DNA of 64,000 nucleotides from positions 33,513 through 97,512 of the forward strand of contig CAZCAC010000019.1 in the NCBI GenBank assembly GCA_964496575.1. Direction: 5' to 3'. Below the pieces are notes generated by a model. That model saw only the letters and a program-made list of their open reading frames with translations, was not told where the DNA came from and ran no database searches. Of this stretch, positions 54,101 through 60,712 are shown one piece after another (positions within the stretch are counted from its first letter, which is position 1; every line of letters begins with the position of its first letter). The translations under genes and the position numbers were made by a program. The DNA comes from CAZCAC01 sp964496575 (GTDB taxonomy: Bacteria; Planctomycetota; UBA1135; GCA-002686595).

Positions 54101-54396
54101 GGGAGCACGAAGACCTCGATGTACTCGTTCTCGAGCGTCACCACCTTCCACGGTCGCGGCTCGCTCTCGTGGCTGTATCCGTCGAAGCCGTGATACGGGT
54201 AGAGGCGCGGATCCCGGAGCAGGATCGGGCTCGGGTCGGGGTCGCTGAAGGGATAGGTCTCGAGGATTCGCACCTCCTCTTTGATGGTCGCGGTCTGGGC
54301 CAGCAGGGGAACACCGATCAGCAGGATGAGGAGTGCAGCGGCCAGGGGGCGAAAAAGCGACCGTGACGGCCCGGTGCGAAGAGGGAGAGTGGCCAT
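51130..54396 (-). CDS. Exported DUF5107 and tetratricopeptide-repeat protein
   Basis: From ATG 54394-54396 the 1088-residue protein has a signal peptide (LAAALLILLIGVPLLAQ). Residues about 40-330 form a DUF5107-like, galactose-mutarotase-fold domain (VVTLENEYIEVFVLPEVGGKVWGARIK, IEFNFGVIGHSP, YNWMTGAAFARDD). From about 470 to 1050 the sequence is helical with TPR-type repeats (GAAIEKLEAILAEEPWQRDALLALAELEYRRGRYEEGLQAVDRAL, and others). Such proteins are associated with glycan metabolism in Bacteroidota and Planctomycetota. It is coupled by overlap to the downstream glycosidase-like lipoprotein. The in-frame ATG at 54444 would add a basic stretch before the signal peptide and is less likely. 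Confidence 0.8.
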   Translation of the reverse strand: MATLPLRTGPSRSLFRPLAAALLILLIGVPLLAQTATIKEEVRILETYPFSDPDPSPILLRDPRLYPYHGFDGYSHESEPRPWKVVTLENEYIEVFVLPEVGGKVWGARIKATGEEFIYRNEVMKFRNIALRGPWTSGGIEFNFGVIGHSPATATPVDYVLQNESDGGVSCTVGSIDLPSRTPWRVKILLPADSACFETQVLWYNPTPLEQPYYNWMTGAAFARDDLEFFVPGDQYLKHSGEAKRWPFDEEERQLSVYDQNQFGGHKSYHVVGEYNDFFGGYYHDAGFGFGHWAPYEDMPGQKLWLWALSREGGVWEELLTDTDGQYIEFQAGRLFVQYAAGSHQNPVREAVFEPHRVDRWTERWFPLKGTGGVTAASATGAMNVERENGTLRIRLHSFVPKGCTLQIVIGEEKRIEESRELAPLDVWEEVLPVPEDARWAVSVPELDLHEKSSREPFDLERPFTTDPLDPTAMTETERALEAARELARARRYGAAIEKLEAILAEEPWQRDALLALAELEYRRGRYEEGLQAVDRALQRDTYDPKANWIAGALHRAIQRDISDLGGNWITGGLNRARGHLVNAEECFGWAARSMAYRAAAYTELAEIALLERDWVQAERRARQALDYDHYSIEALEVQAIAERWQRKWTEARATWDRLLELDPLHHFVAYERFRVVEHDEMVPHRLRRQIGGELPDQTWLELGISYANRGQVREVIDVLGMRAYQGVPLIALWYAYIFRDWHPEYSDPALGEALKHSPAFVFPFRRETLPVLAWARTKSEDWKLDYYLALNLWALDRAEEAAPLLEGVGGEPDFAPFYTTRAHLLHQVDGRDPEADLRRAAELDPERWQPARRLVDHLQTEERWEDAEALAREVRTRFPDNFQLELTHARALLELGVLDECVELLESVRVLPSEMGRFGRQLFEWAYLARAIERLRAKDFAGAEKDVRRSLEWPEHLGVGKPYEPEERLQRFLLSYCLLRKGEVDAAAEQQRALHDGWGDDPGGTLLLLSVASRAMYTGGPTPLSTLWKPIGSSSGVRDPERAWIDAVIANDPEAIEKLEAAHPERFSSMDCRLLREAFEVTVGDRR

Positions 54397-54634
54397 GGGG
54401 TCGGGGGCTAGACGATGTCGAGTGGCGGCGTAGGGCTTCCTCAATGCTAGCTTCGCCGGCCTCTCGAAGCGACGCGCGCCGTGGAAGGGGCGCCGGAAGA
54501 ACCGCTGGCGGGGCGGCGTTCGCCGCAGGCGAACGCCCTGTCGCCCACGGGACTTTCCGGGAATGTCAGACCCTGGCGAAAAGGCCAGTTCCGGTCATAC
54601 TGGAACTCGTCTCCTCACCCCGTCAGGTGACCCC
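54397..54634. other. Divergent intergenic region with a perfect hairpin
   Basis: This 238-bp region separates the DUF5107/TPR gene (minus) from a secreted-protein gene (plus). Apart from the hairpin at 54515-54537 I see no gene. Promoters for both directions must lie here, but I could not place convincing -10/-35 elements. Confidence 0.45.
54515..54537. repeat. Perfect 10-bp inverted repeat
   Basis: GGCGTTCGCC, a GCA loop and GGCGAACGCC form a perfect stem between two divergent promoters. It could be an operator or an attenuator of the plus-strand gene; there is no T-run, so a terminator is less likely. Confidence 0.55.
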
Positions 54635-55834
54635 ATGAAAACCCTGCCCACCCTCCTGGCCTTTCTCGCCACCTCCGGAGTCGCTCTGGCTCAGCTGGAC
54701 GTGGCCATCGTCGCGGCAGCGAGTAGCTCGTCGACGAACTGTCGTTACACCGACCCTCAGGCCAAGCTGATGGCCACGGGGATGTTCAACTCGGTCGACA
54801 TCATCGACGTCGCCCAGGCGACCCCGACGCTGGTGGAGCTTCAGGCCTACGACGCCGTCATCTGCTGGACCAACACCAGCGCCGTGGACGGGGACGCCTG
54901 GGGCGACGTCATGGCCGACTACGTCGACGCCGGCGGTGGCGTCGTCGTCGCCGTCTTCGCCGTCAGCACGAGCACGGTCAACCGCTACCTGGGCGGTCGC
55001 TGGGAGACCGGCGGCTACGAGGTGATCATCACGAAGAGCGGAAGCGGCGGCGGTGCCGGGACTCTCGGCACGGTGCACGATGCCGGGCATCCGGTGATGT
55101 CCGGCGTCAACACCTTCAGCGGAGGATCATCCTCCTTCAAGCCCGCGGGAACGGCGCTCACCGCCGGCTCGACGCTGATCGCCGAGTGGAGTACCGGACA
55201 CGTCCTGGTCGCCGAAGGGGCGAGCGCCCAGCGAATCGACCTCGGGATGTACCCCCCCTCCTCCGACTGCAGTAGCTCCTTCTGGGTCTCATCGACCGAC
55301 GGGGCGATCCTGATGGCCAACGCCCTCGCCTACACCGCCGGCGGTTTCGAACCGGGCACGGGCTACTGCTTCGGCGACGTCGGCAGCGGAGCGCCTTGCC
55401 CCTGCGCCAACGAGAACGACGGCAGCGTCCCCGGCTCCGGCTGCGCCAACGGCATCGTCGCCTCCGGCGCGCTGCTGAAAGCCAGTGGATCGGCCAGCGT
55501 GAGTGCGGACACCTTGACCCTCTACACCTCGGGCCTGGAACCGGGCAGCCCGGGCCTCTACTTCCAGGCGAACAACGACCTCTCTCCCGGAATCGCCTGG
55601 GGAGACGGCCTGCGCTGCGCGGGCGGCCAGCTGAAACGCCTCGGCGTCCGCGTCTCCGATGGGACCGGCTACTCCGACACCAGCGGCTACGCGTTGCCGA
55701 TCTCGGTCATGACCGGGAACATCCTCGCCGGCGATACCAGGTACTACCAGTGCTGGTACAGCAACCCGACCGGCTCGCCCTGCGCCGCGGGCTTCAACAT
55801 CTCCAACGGTTACTCCGTGGCCTGGGGACCCTGA
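54635..55834 (+). CDS. Secreted protein with amidotransferase-like domain and shared C-terminal module
   Basis: From ATG 54635 the 399-residue protein has a signal peptide (TLPTLLAFLATSGVALAQ). Residues about 20-240 contain an alpha/beta fold reminiscent of class I amidotransferase-like/ThuA-type domains (VELQAYDAVICWTN, GGGVVVAVF, GHPVMSGVNTF, LVAEGASAQRIDLGMYPPSSD). Catalytic residues are not evident, so no activity is assigned. The rest is the Cys-rich C-terminal module ending VAWGP. It overlaps the convergent gene at 55810-56334 by 25 bp at their 3' ends. Confidence 0.75.
   Translation: MKTLPTLLAFLATSGVALAQLDVAIVAAASSSSTNCRYTDPQAKLMATGMFNSVDIIDVAQATPTLVELQAYDAVICWTNTSAVDGDAWGDVMADYVDAGGGVVVAVFAVSTSTVNRYLGGRWETGGYEVIITKSGSGGGAGTLGTVHDAGHPVMSGVNTFSGGSSSFKPAGTALTAGSTLIAEWSTGHVLVAEGASAQRIDLGMYPPSSDCSSSFWVSSTDGAILMANALAYTAGGFEPGTGYCFGDVGSGAPCPCANENDGSVPGSGCANGIVASGALLKASGSASVSADTLTLYTSGLEPGSPGLYFQANNDLSPGIAWGDGLRCAGGQLKRLGVRVSDGTGYSDTSGYALPISVMTGNILAGDTRYYQCWYSNPTGSPCAAGFNISNGYSVAWGP
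55355..55831 (+). other. Shared C-terminal module, copy 5
   Basis: This segment encodes YCFGD, GAPCPC, NENDGSVPGSGC, GLYFQANNDLSPG, WGDGLRCAGG, RYYQCWYSN, SPCAAG and NGYSVAWGP before the stop. Confidence 0.9.
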
Positions 55835-56334
55835 TCGGCACCGATCGCTTCGTACGCCTCGCGGTACCGCTCCAGCAACTCCGGCGTCCGTTCGCACCCC
55901 GGGCAGGCCCAGTGGAAGAGGATCGCCTGATCCTCGCGGGGCAATCCGTTGGGCGCGTAGGTCGAACAGATGAACGCCTCGACGCAGCACTCGGGGTAGC
56001 CGAAGAATCGCCCCTCGAACCGCTTGGTCTCGTCGCTCTTGTCGATCGCCGCCCCCTCGCAGCGCGCGGCGTACGCCTCCAGTCGACTCGCATCGGTCGA
56101 GAAGACCGTCTCGACGACCTCACTCCGGTCCCGAGCTCGTCGATGGATCCGGCGAGACCCCAGTCCCAACGCCGTCAGCGCCTCCAGGGCCTCCTCGGAG
56201 AGGGGTAGCTCCCACCGGCTGGCGAGTTTGACCCCGCGAGTGGTCAACAGGGCCAGAAGAGCGAACTGGGGATCGACGGCCCGCAGGATCTGCAGCCACC
56301 GGGCCTCGTCGCGCCCCACCGGTTCGTCAGCCAT
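55810..56334 (-). CDS. Uncharacterised Cys-containing protein with a GYPECC motif (DUF483-like)
   Basis: The 174-residue protein is mostly charged and soluble, with no signal peptide. The C-terminal third holds FFGYPECCVEAFICSTY followed by LFHWACPGCERT, giving a CC pair and a CPGC pair that could bind metal. The GYPECC signature recalls DUF483-family proteins; this is from memory and should be searched. Function is unknown. It overlaps the end of the duplicated EF-hand-like protein gene upstream by 8 bases, so the two are probably co-transcribed. Confidence 0.55.
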   Translation of the reverse strand: MADEPVGRDEARWLQILRAVDPQFALLALLTTRGVKLASRWELPLSEEALEALTALGLGSRRIHRRARDRSEVVETVFSTDASRLEAYAARCEGAAIDKSDETKRFEGRFFGYPECCVEAFICSTYAPNGLPREDQAILFHWACPGCERTPELLERYREAYEAIGADQGPQATE

Positions 56335-57340
56335 TCTCGAGGATGTCGTGCAGGATCGCCACGTCGACGCGACCGTCGTTGACCGTGCCGTCGTAGGTGA
56401 ACGACCCGTGCTCCAGGTGGTGCAAGCCGACGAAAGGGATGGCCACGGTCAACCCGCGCACTGGGTCGGTGACCTCGAGGAAGCCCATGTTGTAGACTTC
56501 GCCGCAGACCTCGCAGTTCTCGAGCCCCCAGGCGAGGTGCTCCTGCCGGTAGACCCGATCGGGCAGCGGCCCCCAGGGGAGCTGATCGATCTGGACGCAC
56601 ATCCGCGCGGCGAGATCCAGGCCGTCCGCCTCGAGATCGCCGTTCTCGTCGGGATCCAGCGGATCGGTACCGATCACGAGCTCCTCGACGTCCTCGAGCA
56701 GGTCGCCATCGGTGTCGGCGTTGACGGGGTGCTGGTGAAGATCAGCGAGCACTTCTCGGAGCCGGATCACGTCGATGCGGCCATCGTGCAGCGTCCCTTC
56801 GTAGACGTAGGAGCCGTGCTCGAGGTAGTGCAAGCCGATGTACTGCACGTCGAGCTCGTGGCCGTTCCACGGGTTGCAGATCTTGATGAACCCCATGTTG
56901 ACCGAGGAGCCACACACCTCACACTGCTCGACCCCGTTCTGGCCGTAGTCGATCTTGCAGATCTCGGGCGGCGGAGGATCGACACCGTTCCACCAGGGCA
57001 ACCCGTCGATCACCCGCTCGAGTCGATAGGCGATTTCCGGGCCGTCGATCAGGCGATTGGAGTTCTGGTCGGGATCCTGGTGGTCGAGCAGACCGAAGGC
57101 CATCTCCTCGAGGTCGAGCAGCAGGTCACCATCGGTGTCTCCAGGAATCGGACAGGCCAGCCAGTGCGGGTCGTAGCGATACGCATCGGTCGGCGCGCGA
57201 TTCCCCGTCTGGTCCGCGCCGTTGCGCGCCCCCTGGGACTTCGAGGCCTTCCCCAGCTGGAACGCGCCCAGTAACGTGGCCACCATTCCACCCAACGCGG
57301 TGAGGAACAGCGCCCTCCACCATCTCAACTTGCGGACCAT
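56327..57340 (-). CDS. Membrane-anchored protein of two tandem EF-hand-like/CEVCG/LEHGS units
   Basis: From ATG 57338-57340 (GGAG before it) the 337-residue protein has an N-terminal membrane segment (ALFLTALGGMVATLLGAF). Two similar units follow, about 48-190 and about 193-337. Each opens with a calcium-type loop (DTDGDLLLDLEE; DTDGDLLEDVEE), then a second acidic loop. Each later carries CEVCG, NMGF, and a closing block L-HY/HH-LEHGS-Y-G-DGRIDV or similar (IGLHYLEHGSYVYEG; VGLHHLEHGSFTYDG). No family is recognised; the structure looks like an internal duplication of an undescribed domain joined to dockerin-like calcium repeats. It overlaps the downstream GYPECC gene. Confidence 0.65.
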   Translation of the reverse strand: MVRKLRWWRALFLTALGGMVATLLGAFQLGKASKSQGARNGADQTGNRAPTDAYRYDPHWLACPIPGDTDGDLLLDLEEMAFGLLDHQDPDQNSNRLIDGPEIAYRLERVIDGLPWWNGVDPPPPEICKIDYGQNGVEQCEVCGSSVNMGFIKICNPWNGHELDVQYIGLHYLEHGSYVYEGTLHDGRIDVIRLREVLADLHQHPVNADTDGDLLEDVEELVIGTDPLDPDENGDLEADGLDLAARMCVQIDQLPWGPLPDRVYRQEHLAWGLENCEVCGEVYNMGFLEVTDPVRGLTVAIPFVGLHHLEHGSFTYDGTVNDGRVDVAILHDILENG

Positions 57341-57562
57341 CCCTTCTTCTCCTTTCCGCGAATCGCGGACCCGTCCGACGATCAGTAGCCGTGCTCTTCT
57401 CGCCTGGCTCCGAGGATACTCGCGGTCGTCGGACGCGGGGGGGGCCATTCACCCTCGACCCGCGAATCGGCGAGCTCTACCTGGGGAGAACCGCCGGTAC
57501 CGAGGATTGACGGCTATACCGCATCTGAACGATGGGCAGCGGTACGGAGTACTGCTGTACTG

Positions 57563-58732
57563 CTACCGAAACGCCTGAATCCCGGTCAACTCGTTCCCGA
57601 TCGCCAGCGCGTGGATGTCCTCGGTGCCCTCGTAGGTGTTGACCGCCTCGAGGTTGAGCATGTGGCGCCCGGTCTGGTACTCGAGGCAGATGCCGTTGGC
57701 GCCGAGCAGGTCGCGCACCGTGCGGGCGGCTTCCAGTGCACTCTTCACGCAGTAGCGCTTGGCCATCGAAACCTGCGGGTGGGTCAACCGATCCTGGTCC
57801 TTCAAGCGCGCGAGTCGCAGCACCAGGAGCTGCGCCAGGCTGATCGAGGTCGCGATGTCGGCGAGCTTCTTCTGCGTCAGCTGGAACCCCGCGAGCTGGC
57901 GGTCGAAGATGACGCGCTCGGCGCTGTAGCGCAGCCCCTCGTCGTAGCACGCCATCGCCGCGCCGATCACTCCCCAGCTGATGCCGTAGCGCGCCTGGGT
58001 CAAGCAGGTCAGCGGCGCGCTCAACCCCTCCGCCCCCGGCAGCACGGCGTCCGCCGGCACGCGCACGTCCTCGAGCACCAGCTCCGAGGTCACCGACATG
58101 CACAGGCTCCACTTGTGCTTCATCAAGGGCGCGGTGAATCCCGGCGCGTCGGTGCGCACGAGGAATCCGCGAAAGCTGCCCTCGCAGCGCGCCCACACCA
58201 CCGCGACGTCGGAGAAGGAGCCGTTGGTGATCCACATCTTGCGGCCGTTCAAGATCCAGTCGTCACCGTCCTTCACCGCGGTCGTCTGCATCCCACCGGG
58301 GTTCGAGCCGAAGTCCGGCTCGGTCAGCCCGAAGCAGCCGATCGCCTCCCCGGTGGCCAGTCTGGCCAACCACTCCTGCTTCTGCTCCTCGCTGCCGAAC
58401 GCGAGGATCGGCCACATCGCCAGGGAGCTCTGCACCGAGTAGAAGGAGCGCAGTCCCGAGTCCGCGCGCTCCAGCTCGCGATTGACAATGCCGTAGCTGG
58501 TGCTGTCCATCCCCGCGCAGCCGTACTTCTCCGGCAGGTTGCAGCCGAGGATCCCGAGCTCTCCCATCTCGGCGATCAGGTGCCGCGGGAAGGTCCCCGC
58601 CTCGAAGTGGCCGGCGACCTCCGGCATCACCCGCTCGGAGACCCAGCTGCGGACGGTGTCGCGGACCATCAGCGCCTCCTCGGAGAGGTCGGCGTCGAGG
58701 TCGAGGAAGTCGAGGGGGCGGTAGGGGTCCAT
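57563..58732 (-). CDS. Acyl-CoA dehydrogenase, glutaryl-CoA dehydrogenase type
   Basis: The 389-residue flavoenzyme has the usual acyl-CoA dehydrogenase features: GILGCNLPEKYGCAGM, CFGLTEPDFGSNPGG (FAD/substrate loop), MWITNGSFSDVAVVWA, and the catalytic Glu in LEAVNTYEGTEDIHALAIG near the C-terminus. The YEGT and Arg-rich EYQTGRHMLN segments resemble glutaryl-CoA dehydrogenase, which oxidises and decarboxylates glutaryl-CoA to crotonyl-CoA. That step lies downstream of the benzoyl-CoA pathway, fitting the reductase genes beyond the TetR gene. It is divergent from TetR and shares an upstream region containing the TetR operator. The start at ATG 58730-58732 gives normal family length. Confidence 0.88.
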   Translation of the reverse strand: MDPYRPLDFLDLDADLSEEALMVRDTVRSWVSERVMPEVAGHFEAGTFPRHLIAEMGELGILGCNLPEKYGCAGMDSTSYGIVNRELERADSGLRSFYSVQSSLAMWPILAFGSEEQKQEWLARLATGEAIGCFGLTEPDFGSNPGGMQTTAVKDGDDWILNGRKMWITNGSFSDVAVVWARCEGSFRGFLVRTDAPGFTAPLMKHKWSLCMSVTSELVLEDVRVPADAVLPGAEGLSAPLTCLTQARYGISWGVIGAAMACYDEGLRYSAERVIFDRQLAGFQLTQKKLADIATSISLAQLLVLRLARLKDQDRLTHPQVSMAKRYCVKSALEAARTVRDLLGANGICLEYQTGRHMLNLEAVNTYEGTEDIHALAIGNELTGIQAFR

Positions 58733-58887
58733 GGGTGGGGTGGGGCGGAGTGGGAGCGAGGGGCAGTCCAGGGTGAGCTCTCGGTCTAGGAAATTGCACC
58801 TGGGGCGCGCGGGGTGGCGCGCGGTGGTGGAAAGGGGCGAGAGTCCCCCAGACCCTTGACGGAGGGTTCTGAAGCCGTATCCTGTGT

Positions 58888-58909
58888 ACATACCGACCGG
58901 TCGGTATGT
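58888..58909. promoter_or_regulatory. TetR-family operator: perfect 22-bp palindrome
   Basis: A perfect 22-bp inverted repeat with core ACCGACCGGTCGGT sits between the divergent acyl-CoA dehydrogenase and TetR genes. The core has the form seen for several TetR regulators of CoA-thioester metabolism. It overlaps the first possible TetR start (ATG 58906) and is just upstream of the likely start at 58924, so binding would block transcription of tetR and the bcr genes behind it. Confidence 0.8.
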
Positions 58910-58923
58910 CAAGAGAGAAGCCG

Positions 58924-59529
58924 ATGATGATGACCCGATCCGAGGAGACCGTGGAGCGCATCCTCGCCACCGCGAGGCGCCTGTTCCTCGAGCACAACTA
59001 CGCTGACGTCTCCGTCGATCGCATCGCCAAGGCGACCGAGGTGACCAAGGGCGGGATCTACCACCACTTCGCCAGCAAGGAAGAGCTCTACCTGGCGATG
59101 CTGCACGCCGACTTCGCGCACCTCGGCGCCCTCTTCGAGGAGGCCGCCGCCGCACCGGGGAGCTGCCGCGAGAAGCTCGGCCGGCTGACCCGCGCCTTCC
59201 TCTCCCTCCCCCCCATCGAGCGGCGGGTGATGCGGCTGGTCCGCCGCGACATCAACACCTTCACCGGGCCGGCGCGGGCCCGGCTGATCCAGGGATACCA
59301 GCGCGCGCTGCCCGAACGGGTCGAAGCCGTCCTCACCGAGGGGATCGAGCACGGTGAGCTGCAGCGCTCCGACCCGCGCCTCCTCGCCTGGAGCTTCGTC
59401 TCGCTGGTCGAGGTCGCCTTGACCCCCTACGCCGACACCGTCTTCGAGGACCTCGACCACAAGCTCGAGTTCGTCCTCGACCAGTTCTTCCACGGAGCCG
59501 TCTCCCGGCACGAGGAGCCCACCACATGA
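58924..59529 (+). CDS. TetR/AcrR-family regulator of the benzoyl-CoA reductase cluster
   Basis: The 201-residue protein has an N-terminal TetR helix-turn-helix (VDRIAKATEVTKGGIYHHFASKEELYLAML) and a helical ligand-binding domain. I chose ATG 58924 because AGAGAGAAG lies just upstream; the ATG at 58906 lies within the operator and lacks a ribosome site. It is autoregulated by position, and its stop overlaps the next gene's ATG (ATGA), making tetR the first gene of the benzoyl-CoA reductase operon. The ligand is probably a CoA thioester (inference). Confidence 0.9.
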   Translation: MMMTRSEETVERILATARRLFLEHNYADVSVDRIAKATEVTKGGIYHHFASKEELYLAMLHADFAHLGALFEEAAAAPGSCREKLGRLTRAFLSLPPIERRVMRLVRRDINTFTGPARARLIQGYQRALPERVEAVLTEGIEHGELQRSDPRLLAWSFVSLVEVALTPYADTVFEDLDHKLEFVLDQFFHGAVSRHEEPTT

Positions 59530-60695
59530 ACCCCGAAAGAGTCTTCGAGGAATGGCGTGGAGTCCCCCTCGACGAAGCCCTGCTCGCCTGCCGAGATCTC
59601 GTCGAGGATCCCGACTACCCCACCGTCGCGCGCTGGCGCGAGAGGGGCGGCAAGGTCGCCGGTCACTTCCAGGTCTACTTCCCCGAGGAGATCGCCCACG
59701 CGGCGGGGATGCTGCCGGTCAAGCTGCGCGGCGCCCCGGTGGATCCGATCAACGCGGACTCCCGGTTCGGCTCGTACCTGTGCTCCATCATCAAGACGTC
59801 GCTGGAACTGGCCCTCTCGGATCGGCTCCAGCTCGACCTCTTCGTGTCGCACCCGATCTGCGACGCGGCGCGAAACCTCGCCGCGATCTGGGGGCGCAGC
59901 TACGACTACCCCTGCCAGATCCTCTACCTGCCGCAGAACCCGAACTCCTCGCACAGTGCGCAGTACCTGCTCGATGAGTACGGGCGGATGAAGCGCACCG
60001 TCGAGGAGGTCACCGGCACGGAGGTGACCGAGGCCGCGCTCGCCGCCTCGATCGAGGTGTTCAACGAGAACCGCCGGCTCCTGCGCGAGCTGTACCGGAT
60101 CAAGCGCGAGGAGCCGTGGCTGATCTCCGCCGAGGACGCCTACTGCCTCGTCTCTGTCGGCGGGATGATCCCGCGCGAGGAGCACAACGAGCTGCTCGCG
60201 ACGCTCCTCCCGCAGATCCGCGAGCGCCTCGACCGGCCCCAGGACCGCATCAGGGTCGTCTTCGAGGGTGGCTTCTGCGAGCAGCCGCCGCTCGATCTGA
60301 TCCGCGTTCTCGGCCGCACGTGCTACGTCGTCGACGACGACTTCCTGATCGGGATGCGCTGGATCGAGGAGGACGTGCCCACCAAGGGCGACCCCCTCGC
60401 CAATCTCGCCCGCGCCTACATCTGGAGCTCCTCCTACAGCCCGGTCCAGCACGACCTCGACAAGCCGAAGGAGAAGATGCTGCTCGCGCGGATCGAGAGG
60501 TCACGCGCGGAAGCGGCGATCATCGCCGCGGCCAAGATGTGCGAGCCGGGCCTGGAGGAACAGGTCGCCTACACCAACGCCCTCGACCAGCGAGGGATCC
60601 CGTACTTCGTGGGTGAATTCGAGGAGAACATGACCTCTTTCGAGCACCTCGAGCTGCAGGTCGAGACCTTCGTCGAGAACCTGCTCTTCGCCTGA
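59526..60695 (+). CDS. bcrC: ATP-dependent benzoyl-CoA reductase subunit, BcrC/BzdN type
   Basis: The 389-residue protein belongs to the 2-hydroxyacyl-CoA dehydratase subunit family (HgdB/BcrC-like). Features are AHAAGMLPVKLRG, FVSHPICDAARNL (cluster Cys), YLPQNPNSSHSAQYL and VVFEGGFCEQPPLDLI (second cluster Cys). With BcrB it forms the module that carries electrons into the aromatic ring of benzoyl-CoA. It overlaps tetR by 4 bases and is followed at 17 bp by the BcrB-type gene. Subunit names follow Thauera; relation to the Azoarcus bzd or other class I enzymes is a matter for phylogeny. Confidence 0.88.
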   Translation: MNPERVFEEWRGVPLDEALLACRDLVEDPDYPTVARWRERGGKVAGHFQVYFPEEIAHAAGMLPVKLRGAPVDPINADSRFGSYLCSIIKTSLELALSDRLQLDLFVSHPICDAARNLAAIWGRSYDYPCQILYLPQNPNSSHSAQYLLDEYGRMKRTVEEVTGTEVTEAALAASIEVFNENRRLLRELYRIKREEPWLISAEDAYCLVSVGGMIPREEHNELLATLLPQIRERLDRPQDRIRVVFEGGFCEQPPLDLIRVLGRTCYVVDDDFLIGMRWIEEDVPTKGDPLANLARAYIWSSSYSPVQHDLDKPKEKMLLARIERSRAEAAIIAAAKMCEPGLEEQVAYTNALDQRGIPYFVGEFEENMTSFEHLELQVETFVENLLFA

Positions 60696-60712
60696 ACCAG
60701 CCGGAGGAAACG

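Noticed and set aside
51526..54366. Plus-strand frame of 946 codons opposite the DUF5107/TPR gene
   Set aside because: The minus-strand frame has a signal peptide, mutarotase-like domain and TPRs; the plus-strand product is low-complexity.
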